Shown piece by piece: positions 9,057 to 16,654 of a stretch of 64,000 nucleotides of DNA. The stretch is from Pseudonocardia broussonetiae. GTDB taxonomy: Bacteria; Actinomycetota; Actinomycetes; Mycobacteriales; Pseudonocardiaceae. Each line of letters begins with the position of its first letter. Within the stretch, counting starts at the first letter, position 1. Location: NCBI RefSeq assembly GCF_013155125.1, contig NZ_CP053564.1, positions 2,363,501 to 2,427,500 of the forward strand, given 5' to 3'. The notes under the pieces were generated by a model. The model made no database searches. It saw nothing but the letters and a program-made list of their open reading frames with translations, and was not told the DNA's origin. The translations under genes were made by a program, and so were the position numbers.

Positions 9057-9518
9057 TCAGCCGGGCGTCCCGAGCACGCGGATCTGCGCCTCGGTGCTCT
9101 CCTGCGCGGCCGCAGCGAAGGCCAGCATCGAGGCGAGGTGGGCCTCGTCGACGCCGACGAGGTCGGCGTGCAGCCGGTCGGTCAGCGGCCGGTAGTAGCC
9201 CGCGATCCGGTCGAGGGTCTCGGGCGTCGGCTCGACCACCACGCGTCGCCGGTCGTGCGGGTCGGGCACGCGCCGGACGTAGCCCGCGGCCTGCAGCCGC
9301 TCGACCATCCGGGAGGCCGCGCCGCTCGTCAGGCCGACCCGCCGTCCGAGCTCGCCGGGGCTGCTCGGACCGTGCCGGGACAGCTCGTAGAGGCACTGCA
9401 GGCCGGTCTCGGTGACCTGCAGGCGGGCGGCGACCATCCCGTTGAACTGCACGACGGCCACGGTCCACCCGGTCAGCGCCCCGACGACCTCCGCCGCCAG
9501 CCGGTCGCGCTCGTCCAC
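9057..9518 (-). CDS. MarR-family transcriptional regulator
   Basis: This 153-residue regulator has the MarR winged helix: PSSPGELGRRVGLTSGAASR (about residues 55-75) and the wing VRRVPDPHDRRRVVVEPT with the typical D-x-R-x2-R pattern. GTG at 9518 is chosen because it begins the conserved N-terminal helix. It is divergent from the P450 gene at 9565. The 46-base gap contains CTGT-TG-ACAG (9537-9546), and the P450 start region has CTGCAT...ATGCAG (9561-9589), so control of the P450 by this regulator is likely. Confidence 0.85.
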   Translation of the reverse strand: MDERDRLAAEVVGALTGWTVAVVQFNGMVAARLQVTETGLQCLYELSRHGPSSPGELGRRVGLTSGAASRMVERLQAAGYVRRVPDPHDRRRVVVEPTPETLDRIAGYYRPLTDRLHADLVGVDEAHLASMLAFAAAAQESTEAQIRVLGTPG

Positions 9519-9564
9519 CCTGCCCCCTGTTGACAGCCGTACTCCTGCACCGCACAGTAGCTGC

Positions 9565-10710
9565 ATGACGCAGATACTTCCTGATGCAGCGGAGAGCCTA
9601 CGGCCCGATCCCTTCGCGGCGTCGGAGGGAGGGCTCTCCGACCGGTGCCCGATGAGCGTCCCGGGCGGCCCCGTCGTCGTCGCCGAGGCGCCGGGCGGCG
9701 GGCCCGCGTACGTCGTCACGGACCACGACCTGGCCCGCGCGGTGCTCGTCGACCCGCGCATCGGCAAGGACCCCGCGCTCGCCCCGCCGTCGTGGGACCG
9801 GTGGACGTCCGGGCTGGAGCCGACGGCGGCCGAGCAGCCGTCGCTGACGACGCTCGACGGTCCCGCGCACGCCGCGCTGCGCCGCGCGCACGCGCCGCTG
9901 CTGTCGGCCCGGCGGGCGGCCGCGTTCGCGCCGCGCATCCGCGAGATCGCCCGCGGCCTGCTCGCCGACGCCGCGCGGGAGCCCGTCGTCGACCTGGCGG
10001 CGGACTTCACCACCCGCTACCCGCTCACGGTCCTGTGCGAGCTGCTCGGCGTCCCGCTCGACGAGATCGACCGCGCGGCCGAGGCCTGCCGGGGCGTCCT
10101 CGCCGGCGACCCGGCCGCCACCGGCCGCGCGATGGCCACCTACGGCGAGCTCGCCGCGTCGGCGCTGGCGCCGGGCCGGACCGGGCTGGCCGCGGAGCTG
10201 CGCGACACCGTCCCCGACGGCACCTCGACGGGCACGCTGCACTACCTGATCTTCACGCTGCTGTTCGCCGGGCAGCTCACCACCGACCCGGCCGCGGGCT
10301 TCCTGCTCGCCGACGCGCTCGACGGGGGCCGCCGCGAGGTGCCCGCCGACGACCTCGTCCGCGACGTCCTGCGCCGCCACCCACCGGCGCCGCTGAGCCT
10401 GTGGCGCTTCACGACCGAGGAGGTCGAGCTCGCCGGCACGACCCTGCCCGCCGGCAGCCCGGTGCTCGTCGACATCGCCGGGATCGGCGCGACGGTCACC
10501 GACGGCGCCGACCTGTCCTTCGGCGCCGGCCCGCACTTCTGCACGGGGGCGCACCTGGCGCAGACGGAGCTGCGGGTGCTCGTGGAGGTGCTGCGGGAGG
10601 GGTACCCCGACGCCCGCCTCGCCGTCCCGCACTCCGCGCTGCGCCAGGAGCGCCCGGCCGGGCTCGGCGGCGCCCGCCTCACGGCCCTGCCGGTGCGGCT
10701 GGTGCCCTGA
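9565..10710 (+). CDS. Atypical cytochrome P450
   Basis: This 381-residue protein is a P450, with C-helix HAALRRAH near residue 100 and haem loop FGAGPHFCTGAH near residues 312-323 (Cys ligand present). Several hallmarks are altered. The I-helix reads FAGQLTTD, lacking the acid of AGxE/DTT. The K-helix reads RDVLRR, so ExxR is DxxR. The meander before the haem loop is about ten residues short and lacks the usual NRDP/PERF-type stretch. Such changes occur in P450s with non-standard oxygen chemistry. CACAGT at 9553-9558 sits six bases before the ATG. Confidence 0.8.
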   Translation: MTQILPDAAESLRPDPFAASEGGLSDRCPMSVPGGPVVVAEAPGGGPAYVVTDHDLARAVLVDPRIGKDPALAPPSWDRWTSGLEPTAAEQPSLTTLDGPAHAALRRAHAPLLSARRAAAFAPRIREIARGLLADAAREPVVDLAADFTTRYPLTVLCELLGVPLDEIDRAAEACRGVLAGDPAATGRAMATYGELAASALAPGRTGLAAELRDTVPDGTSTGTLHYLIFTLLFAGQLTTDPAAGFLLADALDGGRREVPADDLVRDVLRRHPPAPLSLWRFTTEEVELAGTTLPAGSPVLVDIAGIGATVTDGADLSFGAGPHFCTGAHLAQTELRVLVEVLREGYPDARLAVPHSALRQERPAGLGGARLTALPVRLVP

Positions 10711-10788
10711 GCTCGGCTCCCGCGCGGGTGGTGCCGATCAGGGGTCCGACCCGCTACCGTCGCGGTGGTCCCGCACCAGGAGGTGCCC

Positions 10789-11241
10789 TTGTCGGCGATC
10801 GCACTCCCTCCGGGCGGGGGCCGCGGTTTCGGGCCCGCGCACGCCAAGGTCGAGTTCGGCGAGAGCGAGGACTTCGCCGTCTTCGAGTCGGTGCTCCCAC
10901 CCGACTGGGCCGGTCCGCCGCCCCATCTGCACCGGGCCTACGACGAGGCCTTCTACGTGGTCGACGGATCGGTGGCCTTCACGCTCGACGGCGGGACCGC
11001 CACCTGCCCGGCGGGGTCGTTCGTCTTCGTTCCGCGCGGCGCGGCACACGGGTTCGCCAACCCGGCCCCGGCGCCGGCCACGATCCTGGTGATCGCGAGT
11101 CCCGGGGCGATCCGCCTGGTCGAGAGCATCTACCAGGTCGCGGAGCAGGCAGATCCTCCCGATCCCGACGCCATGGCCGCGTTGTACGCCGAACACCGGA
11201 GCGAGATCCTCCCGCCTGCCGCGGCTCGAGCGCGGCCGTAG
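10789..11241 (+). CDS. Cupin domain protein
   Basis: This is a single-domain cupin of 150 residues. Motif 1 is PPHLHRAYDEAFYVVDG (about residues 42-58) with two His and a Glu metal ligand set; motif 2 is FVPRGAAHGFANPAP (about 78-92). TTG at 10789 is preferred because AGGAGGT (10778-10784) lies four bases upstream; GTG at 10765 in the same frame would add eight residues and ignore that site. Cupins of this size are often metal-dependent dioxygenases, isomerases or binding proteins. The role here is unknown. Confidence 0.75.
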   Translation: MSAIALPPGGGRGFGPAHAKVEFGESEDFAVFESVLPPDWAGPPPHLHRAYDEAFYVVDGSVAFTLDGGTATCPAGSFVFVPRGAAHGFANPAPAPATILVIASPGAIRLVESIYQVAEQADPPDPDAMAALYAEHRSEILPPAAARARP

Positions 11242-11310
11242 GGCCCAGGAGCTCCACGTGGGCTCCTCGCGCCGCTGCACGACCGGTTCCGGCGGATCAG
11301 GGCCCGTGGT

Positions 11311-11802
11311 TCACCGGTAGTTGGTGAACTGCAGCGCGATCCCGAAGTCCTTGCTCTTCAGCAGCGCGATCACCGCCTGCAGGTCGTCCTTCTTCTTGCC
11401 CGACACCCGCAGCTGGTCGCCCTGGATCTGCGCCTGCACGCCCTTGAACTTCTCGTCGCGGATGGCCTTGCTGATCTCCTTGGCCTTCTCCGACTCGATG
11501 CCCTGGATGATCTTGCCGTTGACCTTGTAGACCTTGCCCGAGATCGCCGGCTCGCCCGCCTCGAAGGCCTTCATGGAGATGCTGCGCTTGACCAGCTTCT
11601 CCTTGAACACCTCGACCGCGGCCAGCGCCCGCTCCTCGGTCTCGGACTCGATCGTCAGCGCCTCCTCGCCCGACCACGTGATGGTGGTGCCGGTGCCGCG
11701 GAAGTCGAACCGCTGGGAGAGCTCCTTCGCGGCCTGGTTCAGGGCGTTGTCGACCTCCTGGCGGTCGACCTTGCTCACCACGTCGAACGACGGGTCTGCC
11801 AT
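11311..11802 (-). CDS. yajQ: YajQ family nucleotide-binding protein
   Basis: This 163-residue protein is a full-length YajQ (DUF520): it starts [20 protein letters not shown], has the central [13 protein letters not shown] and ends QFTNYR, all characteristic. YajQ proteins have two ferredoxin-like folds and bind nucleotides; some bind cyclic di-GMP, and a temperate phage transcription role has been described. Which applies here is unknown. GAGGA precedes the ATG. It diverges from tRNA-Tyr, in a normal core-genome position just left of the integrated element. Confidence 0.95.
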   Translation of the reverse strand: MADPSFDVVSKVDRQEVDNALNQAAKELSQRFDFRGTGTTITWSGEEALTIESETEERALAAVEVFKEKLVKRSISMKAFEAGEPAISGKVYKVNGKIIQGIESEKAKEISKAIRDEKFKGVQAQIQGDQLRVSGKKKDDLQAVIALLKSKDFGIALQFTNYR

Positions 11803-11882
11803 GCGGTCCTCCTGATCGCCGGGGCCGGGGACGCACCCCCCAACCGGCTGTCGTATCCTCGTCGAGCGCTACGGCGCACCGG

Positions 11883-11964
11883 GGCAGGTTGCCCGAGTGG
11901 CCAAAGGGAGCGGACTGTAAATCCGTCGGCTTAGCCTACGAAGGTTCGAATCCTTCACCTGCCA
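11883..11964 (+). tRNA. tRNA-Tyr (GTA)
   Basis: The 82-base class II tRNA pairs acceptor GGCAGGT (11883-11889) with ACCTGCC (11957-11963), discriminator A. The anticodon loop CTGTAAA carries GTA, followed by a variable arm (GTCGGCTTAGCCTAC) and T-loop GGTTCGAATCC. CCA is not encoded. Its last bases form the left copy of the direct repeat bounding the integrated element, so the tRNA remained intact after insertion. Confidence 0.95.
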
Positions 11965-11993
11965 CACCCCGGGGAAGCGGCCCCTGACCAGCG
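11956..11993. repeat. Left attachment-site copy at tRNA-Tyr 3' end
   Basis: CACCTGCCACACCCCGG (11956-11972) and GCGGCCCCTGACCAGCG (11977-11993) both recur, in the same order and spacing, at 15586-15623. Identity is 35 of 38 positions, all differences being in the four-base middle. The first block includes the acceptor end of the tRNA, as expected for attL/attR of a tRNA-targeting tyrosine recombinase. Confidence 0.82.
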
Positions 11994-12013
11994 GAAACAC
12001 GGTCGGGGGCCGC
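11977..12013 (+). terminator. Hairpin after tRNA-Tyr
   Basis: GCGGCCCCTGACC (11977-11989) pairs with GGTCGGGGGCCGC (12001-12013) with one mismatch and an 11-base loop. Placed 12 bases after the tRNA, it should terminate or process the tRNA transcript. The 5' arm lies within the attachment repeat, the 3' arm outside it. Confidence 0.65.
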
Positions 12014-12088
12014 TTCTGCGTCTGTCCCGCTATGTCCAGCTCCAGACGGCTGTTTACGGCCATCCACGGACCATGCACGGACTGATCT

Positions 12089-12900
12089 TCACGATCCAGC
12101 ACGGAGGGCCTCCTCCACCCGGCGCCGCGCGGTCGCGTCCTGGCCGGCGATGCACTTGGCGTAGACGCGGAGCAGGACATCCACGCTGTGCCCCGCCCAC
12201 GCAGCAACCTGGGGCGCCGGAACGCCACCGTTGAGCCACGTGGACGCTGCCGCGTGCCGGAGGTCGTAGGGACGACGGGCGAGCGGCGAGGCGGCCTCCT
12301 CGGCGCTCAGCGCCACAGCCCGCGCAACCGCCCAGCGCCGGCCGTACAGGCTCTCCGAGAGCGGCCCACCCCGCACGCCCCGGAACAGTCGGCCATCCAG
12401 ACCGGTCCCGTGGTCGTCGAGGTGCTGATGCAGCAGCGCAGTCAGCTCCGGGGGAGAGGGCACCACACGGATCTCCTCCGTGCCCCGGTGCTTCAACTGG
12501 CGAGGCTCCCGCCGGGTCCCGGACTCGCTCCACGAGCGCCCGGCCGAGGGCGCCGACGTGCTCAGGTACAGCTCGCCCCACCCCTTTGTCGGGAGCGACA
12601 GGGCGTCCTTCCGGAGGTCCACCGCCTCCCCGGGCCGGAGTGCGGCGTAGTACATGACCCCGAAGAACGCGACCATGCGCGCGCCGACCGGCTCTTGTGC
12701 TCGCACGGCGTCGAGCAGAGCACGAGCCTGCCCGTGATTGATCACCACCCGCGGGTTCACCGCCTGGGTGACCTTGAAGCGCGCCACTTGATCGACGCGG
12801 ACCGGATTGCCGGACAGGTGTCCGAGCTCCACCGCGTACCCCACCGCGATTTCCGCGCACGGCTTGCAGATGTCGTCTCGGCGCGACCCGCAGGGGGACG
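12089..12900 (-). pseudogene. Truncated tyrosine recombinase/integrase
   Basis: The catalytic domain is readable on the minus strand. It includes the first Arg in YYAALRPGEAVDLR, then RPYDLRHAAAS (His-x-x-Arg box reading LRHA), AGHS and the nucleophile Tyr in LLRVYAKC. Homology fades upstream of CAEIAVGYAVELGHLSGNPV, so the N-terminal core-binding and arm domains of a roughly 380-residue integrase are absent. The frame continues without a recognisable start domain to 13069. It points towards tRNA-Tyr, its presumed target. Catalytic residues are intact, but a protein lacking the core-binding domain should not recombine. Confidence 0.75.
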
Positions 12901-12949
12901 GGGACGACGTCAACCCGGCCCCAGATCGCGGCCCCGCTACGTCGGGACC

Positions 12950-13755
12950 GTGACGGTTGGGCTGGCCCACCAGATCGCGGCCGCCGTCAAGTTCTTCCAG
13001 CTCGACGGTATCGATCCTTGACGTTGGAGGCGACGCCCTCGCCAACGGCGCGGACCCCGGGCTGCGCAACCCGCATGCCGATCAGCTGGCGCTCGCCGCA
13101 TGCGTCCGAACCGGCATCCCGGCACGCCTGCCTGTTACCGGCGCCGGTCTCGATGGCGAGGTTCCCGCCGAGGTCGTGGAGAAGCTCCTGGCCCAGCTCG
13201 ACGTGAAGTCCGAACCTGTTCTCGCTAACGCAGCCACTACCGTTGTCCGACACGTGTTCGACTGGCACCCGTCCGAGGCATCGGACTTCTTGCTGCCGCA
13301 GCGGCCGGACGGCCGGCGCGGCCGAGTCACCGTCCGCGATGCGGGGAACGACGTGGCGATGACCGGCGCCGCCACTGGTGTCTCCGCTGGTCGACGCCAG
13401 CCGAGCCGCCGACATCGCCCCGGCAGCACACCTGATCAAACCGAGTCACTCGGCGAAGCCGAGCAGTCATCCGCGGCCTCACGGGAATCTCGGGAATCGA
13501 ATACGAGACCAAGAAGGCGGCCTGGATAGCCGACCGCTGGCCACAGGCGACAACCGCCGGCCTCTCAGGCACCGACCGCTTAGTCGGTATGCGCACGGCG
13601 CGGACTTCGTGAGCGTCGCCGGCTGTTGTAACTGCTTGGCGCGACCACACTGCCCGCGTTCGCCACCCTGAGCGACCTACTCGCGGCCGAACGCCGAGAA
13701 CGCTATGAGCTGTCTTTGTACCGAACCTCCGACGTCACACAGGCAGCACGCCTGA
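12950..13755 (+). pseudogene. Frameshifted DUF1152 family gene remnant
   Basis: Pieces of one DUF1152 protein appear in successive frames. AHQIAAAVKFFQLDGID ends in a stop at 13021. One base shifted, LDVGGDALANGADPGLR and FDWHPSEASDFLLP...GRVTVRDAG follow (to about 13400). A further shift restores VIRGLTGISGIEYETKKAAW (about 13467-13530), and possibly DLLAAERRERYELSLYRT (about 13675-13730). GC-rich third positions persist in each piece. The N-terminus is missing. At least two, probably four, frameshifts make it non-functional. DUF1152 has no firmly established biochemical role. Confidence 0.65.
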
Positions 13756-13839
13756 TCGCCGTCGAGCAGACGCTGAGTCGAAGACCGCGACTATGTATCC
13801 GGGTCATCCACGCACACAGTCACTTCATGCCGCCGCGAG

Positions 13840-14238
13840 CTAGGCCGTGTCGCGGCACGTCGTAGTCACGGTGACCAATGCAGGCTCGCTGCCGAAGTTG
13901 GTCACTTCCAACAACCCGTAGTTGCCAGCCAGGTCCGGCGCGATCCACCCAGTCCCGAACACGATGTCAGGGTCAGTGGTTGATCCGGTTGCCGACACGC
14001 CCTCGTCCCCGGGGTCGCAGTCACCGCCGCGAGCGACCGTTGTGCTCATAGCGGGCATGAGGAAGGTCCGCGCTCGCTCGTAGTTGGATACCACGGGTGG
14101 TGGCGGCTCGATCCGCACGCATCGCTTGATGTGGGTCACCCCCACCGCCGATGCGCGCTCGCACGCCCTTGGGGTGTCACCGGGTGCGACTGTCGGAACG
14201 AGCACGAGGGCACCAGCCGCCAGCAGGGATAAGATCAT
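13840..14238 (-). CDS. Small secreted protein of unknown function
   Basis: 132 residues. MILSLLAAGALVLVPTVAPG is a short hydrophobic signal-like N-terminus. The mature part has five cysteines and several valine/threonine-rich strands (EVTNFGSEPALVTVTTTC). AGAGGTGA lies five bases before the ATG at 14238, a good ribosome site. I do not recognise a family. It is the only likely intact cargo gene in the left part of the decayed element, possibly a mobile-element accessory secreted protein. Coding bias is weaker than in neighbouring core genes. Confidence 0.5.
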   Translation of the reverse strand: MILSLLAAGALVLVPTVAPGDTPRACERASAVGVTHIKRCVRIEPPPPVVSNYERARTFLMPAMSTTVARGGDCDPGDEGVSATGSTTDPDIVFGTGWIAPDLAGNYGLLEVTNFGSEPALVTVTTTCRDTA

Positions 14239-14914
14239 GTGACTTCACCTCTCTGTCGACCTCATGTCGGTCCTCTCGAATCTTTCGTTACAAGTGGCCT
14301 CTTTTCAGAGCCTGGAAGGTGACGTCTGCGCCATGTACAGAGCCTGATGTGTCGCACCGTCAAGAAATCTCGCGCCACCTCAGTTATTGTCGCGCATATG
14401 AGTTTCAGTCCTCGATCGGATTGCTCCGGCGGTAACCGTATGGATGCCGTCTCGCAGTCAGGTGTCAGGGGGCCCGCAATCCTTTTGTCGTGCTGTATAG
14501 CGCGGGTCGCGCGGTAACGCTGCTCGAACGGTCATGTCCAACAGGGCCAATCCCGGCCTCCCGCCCACGTTCACAAGGACGAGGAGCAGGAAGGCCGATC
14601 AGGCCCGAGCGTCAGGCATCAGGTGTCACTGGGACGTCAAGCATTAACCGGACCGGACACACACGCGTCACTGTTCTACTGCCGAAGCTGTCTCATGGGA
14701 TCAAGGCGCCGCCTCCGGCTACGCCGGACCCGCTCGGCTCGCGCACTCCTGCCTCCGGCCCGTGCGCGGCCGGCGGGACCGCTGCGCCGGCGTCCGTCCA
14801 CATCACGCGCCGCCATCGATCGCCCGAACGATCCGCCCCGACCGCCAGCAGCCGTGCGCCCCGACCGCGAACGCAACGCGCAGGCCACTTCACCTGACCG
14901 AACCAGTGCTCATC
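14239..14914. other. Non-coding stretch within the integrated element
   Basis: About 680 bases with no convincing frame on either strand. The 14240-14450 part is clearly less GC-rich than the window average. Open frames from 14490 onward lack codon bias and any recognisable motif. Short repeats of CAGGTGTCA/CAGGCATCAGGTGTCA type (14460-14630) are visible. Probably decayed cargo; the promoter of the small secreted gene must lie at its left end. Confidence 0.5.
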
Positions 14915-15349
14915 TCACGAAGCCGCAGGTGCTGCACCGTGCGCGACCTTGCGCGCCGGGTACCACGACTCCCCGACCGGCTCCCCGGCCATGTTCCAGC
15001 TCCACGACACCTCAGGCGCGATCCGCAAGAACACCCCCGGACCGATCATGCCGACCCGCTCCACCGGGCCCTCCGCAACGCCGTACACCCGCACACCGCG
15101 AGCGATGAACGGATCCAGGGACACCAGGTCGTCCACCACCAGCGCCACCCGGCGCTCCCCAGCGGCGACGTTGCGGAACTTCCGCGTCGCGAGCACCGAC
15201 GACGGATCACCGCCACCCACCCAGAAGAACACCCCGTCGAACTCCACCGCGACAGGCACCACGTCCGGTTGCCCGTCCTCGCCCACCGTCGCCAACCGCC
15301 CCAACGAGTGCGAACGCAGGTACGCGACCTCGGCATCGTCGAACGTCAT
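14915..15349 (-). CDS. PPOX-class F420/flavin-dependent enzyme
   Basis: This 144-residue split-barrel protein begins MTFDDAEVAYLRSHSLGRLATVG, has VVPVAVEFDG, ATRKFRNVAAGERRVALVVDDL (about residues 55-76, split here) and WYPARKVAHG near the end. It matches actinobacterial PPOX proteins of the MSMEG_5819/OxyR-like (TIGR04023-type) group, which bind F420 or FMN and reduce or oxidise small heterocycles. GAGGAGAG precedes the ATG at 15349. It lies inside the attachment repeats, so it is cargo or was captured with the element. It appears intact. Confidence 0.82.
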   Translation of the reverse strand: MTFDDAEVAYLRSHSLGRLATVGEDGQPDVVPVAVEFDGVFFWVGGGDPSSVLATRKFRNVAAGERRVALVVDDLVSLDPFIARGVRVYGVAEGPVERVGMIGPGVFLRIAPEVSWSWNMAGEPVGESWYPARKVAHGAAPAAS

Positions 15350-15585
15350 CCCGACCCACTCTCCTCAACCGTCTGCGACCAGTCGCGCCAGTCTGGCCGA
15401 GACACTGCACGAGCCGGGCTCCGCCCGCGCCCGACGCCGCTCCGGAGATCAGGGGAGGGGCACTTGGGGCGGCGACCTCCTCGCGGCGCGCCTGAAGGCA
15501 GCCAGACCGGCCGGTGAGGGGCAAGGCGGGCGTGCCCCGCCCCCCACCGCCCGGCCCGGCAGGGTTCCACCCGCGCCGCGAGTTC

Positions 15586-15623
15586 CACCTGCCACACCCC
15601 GGACACGCGGCCCCTGACCAGCG
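15586..15623. repeat. Right attachment-site copy
   Basis: Same 17-base blocks and spacing as 11956-11993 (35 of 38 identical). Sequence upstream of this copy does not form a tRNA, as expected for the distal junction that only regenerates the tRNA 3' end. Confidence 0.82.
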
Positions 15624-15641
15624 AGAAGCTGATCAGGCGCC
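15609..15641. terminator. Hairpin at right junction, probable ancestral tRNA terminator
   Basis: GGCCCCTGACCAGC (15609-15622) pairs with GCTGATCAGGCGCC (15628-15641), 12 of 14 pairs, five-base loop. It may be the pre-insertion tRNA-Tyr terminator displaced by the element. It could also serve the leftward dihydrofolate-reductase-like gene ending at 15664. Confidence 0.55.
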
Positions 15642-15663
15642 GATCTCGTCCGTGCGCTCGCGC

Positions 15664-16200
15664 CTACTTCCGCACGCGGAACCGGAGCATCGTCACCGGG
15701 CCCGACCGGGTGGTGTCGATCGGCTCGAGGTCGATCCGGCCGAGTCCCGCAGCCGAGAACCGGACGCCGTCGCCGAGCAGCAGCGGCATGAGGTAGACGA
15801 GCACCTCGTCGACGAGCCCCCGCTGCAGGCACTGGGCGGCGAGATCGGCCCCGAGGATCTCCAGGTTCTTCCCGCCCGCGGCGGCGCGCGCGGTGGCGAC
15901 GGCCTCCTCGACGTCGCAGGTGAGGTAGGTGACGCCCCGCTCCGGCTCGTCCGGCGGGCGGTGGGTCAGGACGAACAGCGGGCCGCCCTCGTAGTCGGCG
16001 CCGTCGGGCGACATCCGCTTGCCGACCTCGTGGGTGCGCCGACCGGCCAGCATCGCCCCGGTGGCCTGCATGACCTCCGGGAACAGGGTCTCGCTCCGGT
16101 ACTCGAGGACCCAGTCCATCGTGTCGTCGGGACCGGAGATGAAGCCGTCCAACGACATCGCCCTGTTCACCACGACCTTGCCCGCATCCGCATCGCTCAT
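15664..16200 (-). CDS. Dihydrofolate reductase family (RibD C-terminal-like) protein
   Basis: This 178-residue protein reads VVNRAMSLDGFISGPDDTMDW at the N-terminus, then AMLAGRRTHEVG, and ILGADLAAQCLQRGLVDEVLVYLMPLLLGDG-type (split) in the C-half, all typical of the RibD C-terminal/dihydrofolate reductase-like fold. These NADPH-binding proteins are common in actinobacteria but most are uncharacterised. The ATG at 16200 is directly preceded by a 37-base motif also found before the SnoaL gene at 20693, with no Shine-Dalgarno. That suggests a leaderless transcript under a shared promoter type. Confidence 0.86.
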   Translation of the reverse strand: MSDADAGKVVVNRAMSLDGFISGPDDTMDWVLEYRSETLFPEVMQATGAMLAGRRTHEVGKRMSPDGADYEGGPLFVLTHRPPDEPERGVTYLTCDVEEAVATARAAAGGKNLEILGADLAAQCLQRGLVDEVLVYLMPLLLGDGVRFSAAGLGRIDLEPIDTTRSGPVTMLRFRVRK

Positions 16201-16237
16201 GCCGGTACCGACCGGCCGGGCGTCCGGAACTCATCGG
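16201..16237 (-). promoter_or_regulatory. Shared upstream motif, copy 1
   Basis: On the minus strand the motif runs CGATGAGTTCCGG ... CGGTCGGTACCGGC and abuts the ATG at 16200. The copy at 20694-20730 differs at only three positions. Spacing of GATGAGTT and GGTCGGT is compatible with -35 and -10 elements of a dedicated (possibly ECF-type) sigma factor; this is inference. Confidence 0.5.
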
Positions 16238-16348
16238 TGCCCGCGCGCTCCGCGGTGTTCGTCCGACTGGAGGTTGTCCCGGCGCCCCCGCCACGGCCAC
16301 GCTGGCCCCTCGCACATCCGGCTCTGTGGCACGGGGGAGTGGACACCG

Positions 16349-16654
16349 ATGTTGTTCTTCTTCAGCGTTCGCGTCGAGCACAGCGGAGTGACCTTCGACG
16401 AGCTGTGGGACGAGTGGGAGAAGGAGGTCGACGCGGCGCAGGGCGCGGTCTCGGCCGGCAAGATCAAGGAGATCTACAAGGTGAGCGGGCAGCGCCGCGT
16501 CGTGGGCATCCTGGACGTGGAGTCCCACGAGGAGCTGGACCGCATCGTGATGGCCGGGCTGCCGATGACCCACATGCTGGAGTTCGAGGAGATCGTCCCG
16601 GTGCGCGACTACGCGGGCTTCGCCGACGACGTGCGCAAGCGGTGGCAGCAGTAG
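16349..16654 (+). CDS. Muconolactone delta-isomerase-like protein
   Basis: This 101-residue single-domain protein (MLFFFSVRVEHSGVTFDELW ... GLPMTHMLEFEEIVPV) has the ferredoxin-like dimeric fold of muconolactone isomerases. The ending LEFEEIVPVRDY is typical. No other beta-ketoadipate gene is near, so a catechol pathway role is not supported; many such proteins are of unknown function. Its last 13 bases overlap the next gene, and the run of three genes to 18026 is tightly packed. Confidence 0.75.
   Translation: MLFFFSVRVEHSGVTFDELWDEWEKEVDAAQGAVSAGKIKEIYKVSGQRRVVGILDVESHEELDRIVMAGLPMTHMLEFEEIVPVRDYAGFADDVRKRWQQ

Larger units (their letters stand above)
11956..15623. mobile_element. Decayed tRNA-Tyr-integrated element
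   Basis: About 3.7 kb between two direct repeats (11956-11993 and 15586-15623), the left one being the 3' end of tRNA-Tyr. Inside are a truncated tyrosine integrase pointing at the tRNA, a frameshifted DUF1152 gene, a small secreted protein, a non-coding stretch and a PPOX protein. Coding density is far lower than in the rest of the window and base composition less GC-skewed by codon position. This is the standard architecture of an integrative element that has lost most of its cargo. Confidence 0.8.

Noticed and set aside
12957..13529. Intact 190-residue plus-strand gene
   Set aside because: Only its middle matches DUF1152; flanking family segments lie in other frames, so it is a frameshifted remnant.
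14490..14897. 135-residue plus-strand open frame in the integrated element
   Set aside because: No family motif, no ribosome site, Pro/Arg/Ser-rich random composition; overlaps equally long frames on both strands.
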